This document shows, one piece after another, positions 18,123-26,699 of a stretch of DNA of 64,000 bases. The stretch comes from Microbacterium sp. MYb66 (GTDB taxonomy: Bacteria; Actinomycetota; Actinomycetes; Actinomycetales; Microbacteriaceae). How positions within the stretch are numbered: the first letter of the stretch is position 1; every line of letters begins with the position of its first letter. A program made the translations under genes and the position numbers. The notes below the pieces were generated by a model. The model searched no databases. It saw only the letters and a list, made by a program, of their open reading frames with translations, and had not been told where the DNA came from. The DNA is taken from contig NZ_PCOV01000005.1 of NCBI RefSeq assembly GCF_002979435.1, forward strand, positions 1 through 64,000, in the 5' to 3' direction.

Positions 18123-19283
18123 TCAGCCCCCGAAGCGGCTGAGCGGGGTCTCACCGGAGGCGGCGAGGCGCGCGAGCGTCCGGGCACGAGGGCCGAGTGC
18201 GCTGCCGAAGCGCACGTCCCAGGAGTCGTGGCTGTCATCGCCGAGGACGATACGGGCGTGATGCGGCCAGTTCGGGTCATCGAGCGCTTCCCGGCCGAGG
18301 AGCACCAGGTCGGAGTCGCCGTGCCCGATGAGACGGTCGGCCTGCTCCGGGTCGACGACGAGACCGACCGTCGCCGTGCGCACCCCGACCTCGTCGCGGA
18401 TGCGGCGGGAGAAGTCGGCGTGGAAGGCGAAACCCCGGCGGATGCGGGTGTCGACCGAACGGTCGGTGGTGATCCCGCCCGACGAGGTGTCGACCACGTC
18501 GACTCCCGCGGCGGCGAGCCGACGCGCCACCTCGACCGTCTCGTCGATGCCGAGGCCGCCCTCGGCCCCGTCGACCGCCGAGATCCGGAACGAGAGCGGG
18601 ATGCCGTCGCCGATCGCGTCGCGCACGGCGGCCACCACCTCGAGCGGATAGCGCAGACGGTTCTCGACGCTGCCGCCGTAGCGATCGGTGCGCCGGTTCG
18701 ACACGGGGGAGAGGAACGAGTGCAGCAGGTACCCGTGCGCCCCGTGGAGCTCGACGAAGCGGAATCCGGCGGTGACGGCGCGGGCGGCTGCGTCGTGCCA
18801 GTCCTGCACCGAGCGTGTGATCTCGGCGGGGGTGAGCGCCGCCGGCACCGCATGCCCGGGACCGGCGGCCACGGCGCTGGGGGCCACGAGGGGCCACGGG
18901 CCGAAGCCGGCGGCCGCGTCCTCATCGTCCAGCGGGGCCCCCGCCCGCCACGGCTCGCGCACGGCCGCCCGCCGCCCGGCATGGCCGAGCTGCACTCCCG
19001 GCACCGATCCGGATGCCGCCACGATCGCGGCGACCCGCCGCCAGCCGGGGATCTGCTCGTCGCACCAGAGCCCCGCGTCGAACGGGGAGATGCGGCCCTG
19101 CGGGTGCACGGCGGTCGCCTCGGCGATGACCAGTCCGGCGCCGCCCAGCGCGAAGCGTCCGAGATGCGCGACGTGGAAGTCGGTGACCAGACCGTCGCGC
19201 GAGGCGTACATGCACATCGGCGAGATCCCCACCCGGTTCGGCAGGGTCACGTCGCGCAGGGTCAGCGGTGAGAAGAGGGTCAT
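18123..19283 (-). CDS. Old yellow enzyme family NAD(P)H:flavin oxidoreductase
   Basis: 386 residues, an FMN TIM-barrel ene-reductase of the YqjM/NamA-like class (TLPNRVGISPMCMYASRDG near the N-terminus, with the Cys typical of thermophilic-like OYEs). The active-site segment ELHGAHGYLLHSFLSPVSNRRTDRYGG (about 175-200) and a conserved Arg/phosphate site near the end are present. It could reduce or desaturate an alpha,beta-unsaturated ring ketone. It is cotranscribed with the upstream MFS gene (4-nt overlap), and operator B lies before that pair. Confidence 0.88.
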   Translation of the reverse strand: MTLFSPLTLRDVTLPNRVGISPMCMYASRDGLVTDFHVAHLGRFALGGAGLVIAEATAVHPQGRISPFDAGLWCDEQIPGWRRVAAIVAASGSVPGVQLGHAGRRAAVREPWRAGAPLDDEDAAAGFGPWPLVAPSAVAAGPGHAVPAALTPAEITRSVQDWHDAAARAVTAGFRFVELHGAHGYLLHSFLSPVSNRRTDRYGGSVENRLRYPLEVVAAVRDAIGDGIPLSFRISAVDGAEGGLGIDETVEVARRLAAAGVDVVDTSSGGITTDRSVDTRIRRGFAFHADFSRRIRDEVGVRTATVGLVVDPEQADRLIGHGDSDLVLLGREALDDPNWPHHARIVLGDDSHDSWDVRFGSALGPRARTLARLAASGETPLSRFGG

Positions 19284-20683
19284 GCGGGTTCCTTGGAGGG
19301 TGGCAGGCGGAGGAAGGCGGCGAGGATCGCGGTGATGACGCCGCAGGCGGCGGCGAAGCCGAGTGACAGCCGGAGGGCCTCTTCCGACAGGAAGGAGGGG
19401 TCAGGGAGAGAGGGGAGCGCCGCGATCACGAAGGCGAACAACGCGGCGGCGACCGCGCCGGACAGTGTGCGGATGACCGAGTTGACGCCGTTCGCGGTGG
19501 CCACCTGGTCGGCGGGCACGGAGACGGTGATCAGCGACGGCATCGCGGCGAAGGCGAACGCCACCCCGGCGCCGACCAGCGCGGAGCCGATCAGCACGGG
19601 CACGGCCCCGCCGTGGAAGAACAGGCGGAACAGGAAGGCGACGGCCATCACCGACGACCCGAGCAGCAGCGCGCGCTGTCCCCCGAAGCGGGTGATCACC
19701 CTCGCGGCGACGGGCGCCAGCAGGATCATGGTCAACGCGGAGGGCAGCAGGAAGAGGCCCGCCGCCGCGGTGGGAGTCGACAGTCCGTACCCGGTGGATG
19801 CCGGGGCGAGGGCCTCCTGCGTCGTGAGCAGATGGTTCGCGTACATGCCGAAGGTCGCGAAGAACGACGCGATGTTGATGGGCAGGATCGGTGCGCGCAT
19901 CGCCGTGCGGACGTCGATCAGCGGTGCCGGATGCCGCCGCTCCCACAGCAGCCAGAGGGCGAGGGTCGCGACGGCGACGAGCGTGAGGGCCAGGGTGAGC
20001 GGGCTGGTCCAGCCCCAGTACTGTCCGCGCGAGATCGCCAGCAGCAGGGCGGTGAGTCCGAGGGCGAGCAGCGCGGCGCCGACGAGGTCGAAGGCGCGGG
20101 CCGGGCCGGTCGGGGCCTCCGGGATCCGCAGCCGGATCAGGACGCAGAACAGGGCGCCGACGACCGCGGAGCACCAGAAGACGGTCGGCAGGCCGCCCCA
20201 TTCGAGCAGCGGTCCCGCGAGGACGAGCCCGAGAGCGGAACCCATGCCGAGAGTGCCGCTCATGAGGGCGATGCCGAGGACGGCGCGGCGACGCGAGACC
20301 AGCGCGCTCAGCAGGCCGATGCCGATCGGGACCACCGCGGTGCCGAAGCCCTGGAGAGCGCGTCCGATCAGCACGGCCGTGAAGCCCGGGATGACGGCGG
20401 CGATCACGGAGCCTGCGACGAGGAGCCCCATCGACACCAGCAGCAGGAGGCGGCGACCGTGCATGTCGGCCAGCCGCGTGACGACCGGGGTGCCGACAAC
20501 TCCGGCGAGGAGGGTGACCGTGATCAGCCAGGAGGCGTCGGCCGCTGTCGTGTCGAGCAGCTCGGGGATCAGCGGCAGGATGGGGACGATGAGGGTGAAC
20601 TGCAGCGATGTCAGCATCCCGCACGCGGCGAGCAGGGCCACCACCACGCGCTCGTGCCGTTCTCGTTCCGACTTCACCGTCAC
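19280..20683 (-). CDS. MFS transporter, DHA2/14-TM-like
   Basis: 467 residues with 12-14 hydrophobic segments. TRLADMHGRRLLL after TM2 is the MFS motif A, and FTLIVPILPLIPELL in TM1 is typical of drug:H+ antiporters. In the regulon it might export a toxic intermediate or import a substrate; the DHA2-like look favours export. It is the first gene of a two-gene operon with the OYE and is divergent from the metallo-hydrolase across operator B. Confidence 0.85.
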   Translation of the reverse strand: MTVKSERERHERVVVALLAACGMLTSLQFTLIVPILPLIPELLDTTAADASWLITVTLLAGVVGTPVVTRLADMHGRRLLLLVSMGLLVAGSVIAAVIPGFTAVLIGRALQGFGTAVVPIGIGLLSALVSRRRAVLGIALMSGTLGMGSALGLVLAGPLLEWGGLPTVFWCSAVVGALFCVLIRLRIPEAPTGPARAFDLVGAALLALGLTALLLAISRGQYWGWTSPLTLALTLVAVATLALWLLWERRHPAPLIDVRTAMRAPILPINIASFFATFGMYANHLLTTQEALAPASTGYGLSTPTAAAGLFLLPSALTMILLAPVAARVITRFGGQRALLLGSSVMAVAFLFRLFFHGGAVPVLIGSALVGAGVAFAFAAMPSLITVSVPADQVATANGVNSVIRTLSGAVAAALFAFVIAALPSLPDPSFLSEEALRLSLGFAAACGVITAILAAFLRLPPSKEPA

Positions 20684-20740
20684 CGTTCCACTCGCAGGAG
20701 CGCCGTCCCTGTCGTCAGGCTATCCGGATCTCGTGAAATG

Positions 20741-20754
20741 AACAAGCGATTGCT
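20741..20754. promoter_or_regulatory. KstR2-type operator B
   Basis: AACAAGCGATTGCT fits the KstR2 motif at 9 of 10 positions. It lies in the 82-bp divergent promoter between the MFS-OYE pair and the metallo-hydrolase. TAGGGT at 20754-20759 would serve as -10 for a nearly leaderless mRNA at ATG 20766. Confidence 0.75.
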
Positions 20755-20765
20755 AGGGTGACGTC

Positions 20766-21800
20766 ATGAGCAACGGAGCCGAAGACGTCGTCCCCGTCGA
20801 CGAGGACGAGCGTCGCGCCTGGGAAGCGGGCCTTCTGCGCGAGTCGGCCGCCCTCGGCGACGGCCTGTGGAGCATCCCCGTGGCGATCCCGGAAGGAACG
20901 CTCCCCGGCACGCTCGCCTACGCGATCATCGGCCAGGACGGGACGCATCTGATCGACCCGGGATGGGACACCCCGGAGAACCTGGAACGCATCGAGCGCA
21001 CGCTCGCGTCGGCCGGGCGGGGGCTGCGCGACATCGCGACGGTCGTCGTCACCCACCACCATCCCGACCATCTCGGTCTCGCCGAACGGGTGCGGACGCT
21101 CGCCGGCGCGCGGATCGTGATGTCGGCCGCCGAGCGACGCGTGCTCGCCGCGGCCGTCGATCCTGCGGCGCGCGATCCCGAGTCGTATCGCGCCACCCTG
21201 GTGCGATGGGGCGTGCCGGAAGAGCGCCACGACGAACTCGTGGCCTCGTTCGCCCGGCCCTCGCTCACCGGCGATGTCGAGCCCGATCTGCTCGTGGGCG
21301 ACGGCGACGTGCTCGAGCTCGGCGGACGGCGCCTGGAGGTCGTGGAGACGCCGGGGCACACGGGCGGGCACATCTGTCTCGCCGACCGTGACGCCCGCCT
21401 GCTCTTCACCGGCGATCACGTGCTGCCGCGCATCTACTCCGGGGTCGGCATCGGCGTGCTCGAGGGCGGCGAGCCGATGGGAGACCTGCTGGCGTCGCTG
21501 GACCGGCTCTCCGAGTTCGACGACTTCACCGTGCTGCCCGGACACGAGTTCCGCTTCACAGGTCTGGCAGCGCGCCGTGCGCGGATCGCCGCCCACCATC
21601 TGCGCCGTACCGGAGAAGTCGCGGCGCTCGCCGCGGAGCTCGGCGACCGGTCGGTGTGGACATACGCGAGCCGCCTGACCTGGACCTCGGGCTGGCGCCG
21701 ACTCGACGGATTCTGGCTGCACTCGGCACTGCGTCAGACCGAGATGCACCTCGGCCTGGTCCGCAGCGGTCGGGCGGCGGCGTGGCTCAGCCGCGGCTGA
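20766..21800 (+). CDS. Metallo-beta-lactamase-fold hydrolase
   Basis: 344 residues with all metal-binding motifs of the fold: THHHPDHLG (about 98-106), ETPGHTGGH (about 195-203), FTGDHVL and LPGHEF. A winged C-terminal extension (about 270-344) is as in the MBL-fold thioesterase/esterase-like group that hydrolyses CoA thioesters or lactones. Under operator B, divergent from the MFS gene. The substrate is unknown; a ring-opened CoA ester or lactone is plausible. Convergent with the NTF2 gene at 21787 with a 14-nt overlap. Confidence 0.87.
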   Translation: MSNGAEDVVPVDEDERRAWEAGLLRESAALGDGLWSIPVAIPEGTLPGTLAYAIIGQDGTHLIDPGWDTPENLERIERTLASAGRGLRDIATVVVTHHHPDHLGLAERVRTLAGARIVMSAAERRVLAAAVDPAARDPESYRATLVRWGVPEERHDELVASFARPSLTGDVEPDLLVGDGDVLELGGRRLEVVETPGHTGGHICLADRDARLLFTGDHVLPRIYSGVGIGVLEGGEPMGDLLASLDRLSEFDDFTVLPGHEFRFTGLAARRARIAAHHLRRTGEVAALAAELGDRSVWTYASRLTWTSGWRRLDGFWLHSALRQTEMHLGLVRSGRAAAWLSRG

Positions 21801-22221
21801 TCTCGCGACGGTGCAGCCGCCAGCCGGACTCGACCCGCACGAACACGTCGGCGTAGACGCCCATCGCCGCCAGCGTCGGGACGCCGTCGGTGCCCCGGTA
21901 GTAGCGGAAGTACGAACGCGCCGTCGCCCGATCGCCGTCGACCTCGACCGTGATGCTCGAGACGTCGTGCCGGGTGTGCGTGCCCGGTCCCTGGATGCCC
22001 GCGGCACGGCGTTCGTGCACGCCGGCGAGGAGGGCGGCCCGACCGGAGATGCTCTGCACGTCCATCGGGAGGTCCGTGGCGTCGGTGAGATCCCAGACGG
22101 CATCCGGGGTGAAGCAGTCGATGTACTGTTCGGGCTCGCCGGCATCCGCCAGCTGGGCGATGCGCGCGAGGAGCATCGCGATCTCCTGGCGATCGCCGAT
22201 GGCCTGCAGATCGACGCTCAC
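21787..22221 (-). CDS. NTF2-like/SnoaL-fold protein lacking the usual Tyr
   Basis: 144 residues from a GTG overlapping the thioesterase stop (GTGA). It has the same fold signature as the other four NTF2-like proteins (IAMLLARIAQLADAGEPEQYI, CFTPDAVWDL, THTRHDVSSITVEVDGDRATARSYF). The Tyr normally five residues before the active-site Asp is Ile here, so its chemistry may differ or it may be non-catalytic. It is the last gene of the SDR-thioesterase-NTF2 operon under operator C. Confidence 0.7.
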   Translation of the reverse strand: MSVDLQAIGDRQEIAMLLARIAQLADAGEPEQYIDCFTPDAVWDLTDATDLPMDVQSISGRAALLAGVHERRAAGIQGPGTHTRHDVSSITVEVDGDRATARSYFRYYRGTDGVPTLAAMGVYADVFVRVESGWRLHRREISRG

Positions 22222-22658
22222 GGCACCTCCCCGGCCCAGCGCTGGAGGTGCGCGCGCAGGTCGGCGGGGATCGGCACCGGATCCTGTTCGGGCGAGACCG
22301 TGACGACGGTGTTCTCGGCGCGGGCCACGAGCACGTCGTCCTCGACCCGGATCATCTCGAAGGCGAACCGGAACGACGCGGTGCCGATCCGGCCCATCCG
22401 CAGGTCGATCCGGATCTCGTCGAACAGACGTGCGGCAGCCAGGTACTCGCACGTCGTGGCCCGTGACACCGTCCACCAGCCGAAGCGCTCGATGAGGGTG
22501 TCCTGGCGCAGCCCCTGCAGGAACAGGAACTCCGACTGCAGGCCCTCCATCTTCGGGAACCAGGCGGCGTAGTACAGGATTCCGGCCGGGTCGGTGTCGG
22601 CGTAGCTGAGGCGCACCGTGTGCGAGTGGATGATCGGCCGCGCATCGACCTCGATCAC
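22218..22658 (-). CDS. 4HBT-type acyl-CoA thioesterase (YbgC-like)
   Basis: 146 residues with a single hotdog domain. The catalytic segment SYADTDPAGILYYAAWFPKME (about 16-36) has the Asp of the 4-hydroxybenzoyl-CoA thioesterase class, followed by VSRATTCEYLAAARLFDEIRIDLRMGRIG. It hydrolyses an acyl-CoA, perhaps to relieve CoA trapping in the ring-cleavage pathway. GTG start; 4-nt overlaps with both neighbours show tight coupling to the SDR upstream and the NTF2 protein downstream. Confidence 0.85.
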   Translation of the reverse strand: MIEVDARPIIHSHTVRLSYADTDPAGILYYAAWFPKMEGLQSEFLFLQGLRQDTLIERFGWWTVSRATTCEYLAAARLFDEIRIDLRMGRIGTASFRFAFEMIRVEDDVLVARAENTVVTVSPEQDPVPIPADLRAHLQRWAGEVP

Positions 22659-23398
22659 TGCGTCACCGTCCAGCCGCCGTCCACCGGGAGGAAGACGCCG
22701 TTGACGTAGCCGGCGAGCGGGGAGAGCAGGAACAGCGTCGCCCACGCGATGTCGTCGGGCGTGGCCATGCGCTTGAGGGGGATGCGGGTGAGCACGCGCT
22801 GCCCGGTCTCGCTTCCCGCGAACCCCGCCAGCCGCGGGGTGTCGGTCATGCCGGGCGCCACGCCGTTGGAGCGGAACTCCGCCGCGCGGTGCGCGGCGAG
22901 GTGGCGGACATAGCCCATGATCGCGGCCTTGGATGCCGAGTACCAGGCGTTGTCGGTGCCGACGAGGTTGCCGGCGACCGAAGTCGTCGCGACCATCGCC
23001 GCGCCCTCGCCCGGGCCGGCGGCGGACCAGGCCTGCGTCATCCGACGGACGCTGCCGACACAGATCTCCAGCGCCCGGTCGAACGGGATGTCGGAGCTGG
23101 AGGCGGGGCCGGCGTTGTTGTGCAGGTACCGGATGGTGCCGAGCGCGCGCTCGGCGTCGGCGAAGCCGGCATCCACGGCCGCGTCGTCCGACACGTCCGC
23201 CACCCAGGTGTGCACAGCGGGGGCTGTCGAGCGCACCTGCGCGGCCGTCTCCTCGAGCCCCGCCGGGTTCAGGTCCCAGAGGCTGACGGCGAGACCGAGC
23301 TCTGCCGCATGCACGGCGGTGGCCCGCCCGATCCCGCTCCCGGCACCGGTGATGAGCACCGCGTCTCCTGCTGTGAATCCGAGGTCGACTGCACCCAT
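22655..23398 (-). CDS. Short-chain dehydrogenase/reductase
   Basis: 247 residues, classical SDR. Cofactor motif TGAGSGIGRA (about 18-27), NNAG (about 93), and catalytic Ser, Tyr and Lys (TSVAGNLVG, WYSASKAA). VDGGWTV at the C-terminus. It likely oxidises or reduces a hydroxyl on a ring intermediate. The ATG at 23398 follows AAAGGAG by a few bases. It leads the SDR-thioesterase-NTF2 operon, with operator C about 15 bp upstream. Confidence 0.88.
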   Translation of the reverse strand: MGAVDLGFTAGDAVLITGAGSGIGRATAVHAAELGLAVSLWDLNPAGLEETAAQVRSTAPAVHTWVADVSDDAAVDAGFADAERALGTIRYLHNNAGPASSSDIPFDRALEICVGSVRRMTQAWSAAGPGEGAAMVATTSVAGNLVGTDNAWYSASKAAIMGYVRHLAAHRAAEFRSNGVAPGMTDTPRLAGFAGSETGQRVLTRIPLKRMATPDDIAWATLFLLSPLAGYVNGVFLPVDGGWTVTQ

Positions 23399-23412
23399 AC
23401 CGCGCTCCTTTG

Positions 23413-23426
23413 CCCAAGCATTTGCT
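23413..23426. promoter_or_regulatory. KstR2-type operator C
   Basis: CCCAAGCATTTGCT matches at 8 of 10 positions, and an overlapping register (23417-23430) also scores 8. The larger CAAGCATTTGCTTG is almost a perfect palindrome. On the minus strand it lies between a TAGAGT -10 candidate and the SDR start. Confidence 0.7.
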
Positions 23427-23483
23427 TGTTTGACTCTAGCGCTGCGGAACGTCGAAGGCCAGCCCCGCCCACCGCGGGCGCCG

Positions 23484-25082
23484 TCACCGGGAGGAGAGCA
23501 CGAAACCTCGGTAGTCGGCCGCTGCGACCTCCTCGCACCGATCGATGTAGTTCTTGAAGCCGCCGATGTACGGGAGGAACCCCCGCGCCTTGCCGGCGAT
23601 GTTCGAGCCGGTGTACCACGACGGTGCCGACCCGAAGAGGGTGCGGTCGGCGAGCTCGAGCGAATGCGCGGTCCACGCCGCCGCCGCATCCGACCGCGCT
23701 TCGATCGAGGTGTGGCCCGCCTCCCGGCAGTACGCGATGATCCGCAGCGCGTAGTCGCCCTGCTGCTCCGAGGTGAGCGCCATGTTCGACAGCACGCTGG
23801 GGCTGCCGGGGCCGTTCAGCACCAGCAGGTTCGGGAATCCGGGCAGGGCGATGCCGAGGTAGGTCGACGGGAAGCCGGTCCACTCCTCGCGCAGCGATCG
23901 GCCGTCGCGTCCGCGGATGTCGATCGCGGTGAGCGCGCCGGTCATGGCGTCGAAGCCCGTGGCGTACACGATCACGTCGTGTTCGCGGTGCCGCTCGGTC
24001 GTGCGGATGCCGGTGGCGGTGACCTCGGCGAGGGGCTCCCGTCGCAGGTCCACCAGTGCGACATGCGGCTCGTTGAACGTCTCGTAGTAGCCGGTGTCGG
24101 TGCAGATGCGCTTGGTTCCGACCGGGTGGTCGCGCGGTGTGAGGGTGTCGCGCGTCTGAGGATTCGGCACCCTCTCGGCGAGTTTCCGCTCGAAGAAGAT
24201 CCGGGCGGCGTCGTTGATCACCGGGTCGACGGTGAGGCCCTGGAAGGCCTTGGCGAAGAGTACGCCGCCGCGTGTCCAGCTCTCCTCGAACACCTCGCTG
24301 CGCTCCTGCTCGTCGGCCTCCGCGAACGGCACGGGGTGGCTCGTCCAGGGAGACCCCGCGGCACCGTTCCAGGAGAGCTCGCGCCGACGCGCCAGGTCGT
24401 CCTGCTGACGTCGCCACTCCTCGTCGTCGAGCATCCGGTTGAACGCGGGCACGCTGTAGTTCGCGCTGCGCTGGTACACCGTGAGCTCGGCGGCATCCTG
24501 CGCGATCAGCGGGATCGCCTGCACTCCGGACGAGCCGGTGCCGATCACGGCGACCCTCTTGCCGCGAAGGTCCACCGGAGTCTCGGGCCAGGCCGAGGTC
24601 TGCAGGACCTCGCCCGTGAAGTCGTCCCGGCCGGGGAGGTCGGGCAGCTGCGGCTTCGAGAGCCCGCCCGTCGCCATCACCAGCCAGCGTGCCGAGGCCT
24701 CGAGTCCGGACTCGGTGCGCACGTTCCAGCGCTGCGCCGACTCGTCCCAGGATGCGGCGGCCAGGCGCTCGCCGAAGCGGTAGTGGCGGCGGACGTCGAA
24801 CCGGTCGGCGACGTGGTTCAGGTAGCGCAGGATCTCGGGCTGCGTGGCATAGCGCTCACTCCACCGCCACTCGCGCTGCAGGGCGTCGTCGAACGAGAAC
24901 GAGTAGTCGATGCTCTCGACGTCGCAGCGGGCACCCGGGTAGCGGTTCCAGTACCAGGTGCCGCCCACGTCCTCCCCCGCCTCGAGTCCGAGGATGTCGA
25001 GGCCCGCCCGCTCGGCGTGGATCGTGGAGTACAGGCCGGCGAAGCCGGCGCCGACGATGATGACGTCGTGTTCGGGGATCAT
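23484..25082 (-). CDS. Flavin-dependent Baeyer-Villiger-type monooxygenase with altered fingerprint
   Basis: 532 residues, class B flavoprotein monooxygenase close to cyclohexanone/steroid monooxygenases. FAD motif IIVGAGFAGLYS (about 8-19), GGTWYWNRYPGARCDVES (about 40-57), NADPH motif VIGTGSSGVQ (about 175-185) and the late ATGFDAMTGAL. The BVMO fingerprint FxGxxxHxxxWP reads FTGEVLQTSAWP, with Gln (CAG) in place of His. It would insert oxygen next to a ketone to give an ester or lactone, and the overlapping esterase upstream would cleave it. Whether the Gln variant is a true BVMO is open. No KstR2 site precedes this pair. Confidence 0.88.
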   Translation of the reverse strand: MIPEHDVIIVGAGFAGLYSTIHAERAGLDILGLEAGEDVGGTWYWNRYPGARCDVESIDYSFSFDDALQREWRWSERYATQPEILRYLNHVADRFDVRRHYRFGERLAAASWDESAQRWNVRTESGLEASARWLVMATGGLSKPQLPDLPGRDDFTGEVLQTSAWPETPVDLRGKRVAVIGTGSSGVQAIPLIAQDAAELTVYQRSANYSVPAFNRMLDDEEWRRQQDDLARRRELSWNGAAGSPWTSHPVPFAEADEQERSEVFEESWTRGGVLFAKAFQGLTVDPVINDAARIFFERKLAERVPNPQTRDTLTPRDHPVGTKRICTDTGYYETFNEPHVALVDLRREPLAEVTATGIRTTERHREHDVIVYATGFDAMTGALTAIDIRGRDGRSLREEWTGFPSTYLGIALPGFPNLLVLNGPGSPSVLSNMALTSEQQGDYALRIIAYCREAGHTSIEARSDAAAAWTAHSLELADRTLFGSAPSWYTGSNIAGKARGFLPYIGGFKNYIDRCEEVAAADYRGFVLSSR

Positions 25083-26005
25083 CTGCGGTCCTTCGGGTCG
25101 GGGGCGGTCAGGGAGCGGAGGTCGCTCCAGAGGATGTCGGCGGCGCTGGTGCCGGGGCCGTAGCCGGGGATGGTCAGGAAGCCGTGGAACTGATCGGGGT
25201 GGTGGCGGAGCGTCACCGGGACACCGGCGGAACGGAGCCGTCCGGCGTAGTCGGCGCCTTCGTCGCACAGGGGATCGAGGCCGGCGGTGACGACGATCGC
25301 AGGCGGTAGTCCTGCGAGATCGTCGACCGCGAGCGGGGTGACGTCGGCGTCGAAGCGGTCCGGCCGCTCGCCGAGGAATGTGCGCCAGTAGTGCGCGAGC
25401 AGCTCGGACGTGACGAAGTAGCCGTCCGCTCTCGTGCGGTGGCTCTCGGACGACATCGTCGGATCGAGGAACGGGTACAGCAGCACCTGTGCCACGACCG
25501 GGCTCCTGCCGCGATCGCGGAGGCTGATCGCCGCGCCGGCCGCGACGTTGCCGCCCGAGCTGTCGCCCGCGAGGACGAGCCCGTGCGCCGCGAGCCCGGT
25601 GTCGACGGCCCAGACCGCCGCGGCGACCACATCGTCGCGCGCTGCGCCGGGGCCCGCTTCGGGGGCGAGACGGTAGTCGACCGAGACCACGACGGCGCCC
25701 GTGGCGCGGGCCCATCGACGGCAGAAGCCGTCGTGTCCGACGATCGAGCCGTGCAGGAAACCGCCGCCGTGCGCGTACACCGTGGTCGGCGCATCCGGCC
25801 GTCGCTCGTGCGGGTGGTAGGTCCGGATCGGGATGCCGTGGGTGCCGGCGTCCACCACCACGTCTTCCGTCGATGCGACGTCGTCGAGGTTCGTCGCCGG
25901 ACGGATCCGGTCGTCGGCGGCAGCCCGTCCGTCGAACGGGTCCATCGTCGCCAGCGGCGGGAAGCTCGCGTTCAGCAGCTCCAGCATCCGTATCGTCTCG
26001 TCCAC
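25079..26005 (-). CDS. Alpha/beta hydrolase, HSL-family esterase
   Basis: 308 residues. The oxyanion motif YAHGGGFLHGS (about 78-88), nucleophile GDSSGGN (about 147-153), and the later Asp (AGLDPLCDEG) and His (HHPDQFHGF, about 275) make up a complete hormone-sensitive-lipase-type esterase. GTG start with GAAGGAG upstream; the stop overlaps the BVMO start by 4 nt. Pairing with a BVMO suggests hydrolysis of the ester or lactone it makes. It is divergent from a PadR gene across a 17-bp palindrome. Confidence 0.9.
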   Translation of the reverse strand: MDETIRMLELLNASFPPLATMDPFDGRAAADDRIRPATNLDDVASTEDVVVDAGTHGIPIRTYHPHERRPDAPTTVYAHGGGFLHGSIVGHDGFCRRWARATGAVVVSVDYRLAPEAGPGAARDDVVAAAVWAVDTGLAAHGLVLAGDSSGGNVAAGAAISLRDRGRSPVVAQVLLYPFLDPTMSSESHRTRADGYFVTSELLAHYWRTFLGERPDRFDADVTPLAVDDLAGLPPAIVVTAGLDPLCDEGADYAGRLRSAGVPVTLRHHPDQFHGFLTIPGYGPGTSAADILWSDLRSLTAPDPKDRR

Positions 26006-26029
26006 GTGATCTCCTTCGATCAGCAGCGG

Positions 26030-26046
26030 TATGACTGTTAGTCATA
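26030..26046. promoter_or_regulatory. PadR-type palindrome TATGACTGTTAGTCATA
   Basis: A perfect inverted repeat with 7-bp arms and a 3-bp centre in the 81-bp gap between the esterase-BVMO operon and the divergent PadR gene. Its position fits an operator controlling both. It is unrelated to the KstR2-type sites. Confidence 0.7.
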
Positions 26047-26086
26047 GTACGATCAGGAATATCTCACTCATCGACGAGGAGGTCAA

Positions 26087-26659
26087 GTGAGCGACCACGA
26101 AGACACCGACGAACGGCCCGATCTGCCGGCGACGAGCTGGGCCGTGCTCGGCATCCTTTCGTTCGGCACCGAGCTGTCGGGATACGACGTCAAGCAGTGG
26201 GCCGATCAGAGCCTCGCCTTCTTCTACTGGGCGCCCTCGCAGAGCCAGATCTACACCGAACTGCGGCGGCTGGAGCAGCTCGGCATGGCGGCATCGCGGG
26301 TGGAGCAGACGCACGCGGCGAAGAGTCGACGGCTGTACGGCATCACCGATCGGGGACGGCGGAGCATGCGCCGGTGGTCCGACGAGATCCCCCCGGAGCC
26401 GGTGGTGCTCAAGCATTCGCACATCCTGCGCTTGTGGGCGGCGCACAACGGCGACCTCGATCGCCTGCGCGAGAGCCTCGCCGCCTACCGCGACGAGGCG
26501 CTGCGCACGGCGGACGAGGCGGCCGCCCACGCGAGAGGGGCGCAGCGGGAGGATGCCTGGCGGTTCTCCGGTGTCGCGCTCGAGTGGTCCGAGCGGTTCT
26601 CCCGCGACGAGGCCGCCCGCATCGACTGGCTCATCGAGCGCCTGAGCGGGATGCGATGA
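26087..26659 (+). CDS. PadR-family transcriptional regulator
   Basis: 190 residues from GTG with GAGGAGG upstream. The winged helix (about 15-95) includes SWAVLGILSFGTELSGYDVKQWADQS, SQIYTELRRLEQLGMAASR and KSRRLYGITDRGRRSMRRW, diagnostic of PadR. A helical C-terminal dimerisation region follows (about 110-190), as in the longer PadR/Vir-C class. It is divergent from the esterase-BVMO pair and is the obvious candidate to bind the 17-bp palindrome. Confidence 0.9.
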   Translation: MSDHEDTDERPDLPATSWAVLGILSFGTELSGYDVKQWADQSLAFFYWAPSQSQIYTELRRLEQLGMAASRVEQTHAAKSRRLYGITDRGRRSMRRWSDEIPPEPVVLKHSHILRLWAAHNGDLDRLRESLAAYRDEALRTADEAAAHARGAQREDAWRFSGVALEWSERFSRDEAARIDWLIERLSGMR

Positions 26660-26699
26660 GCGGCGCGGTGCGGACGTGAGCCCCGTCTGCGTCCGACCC

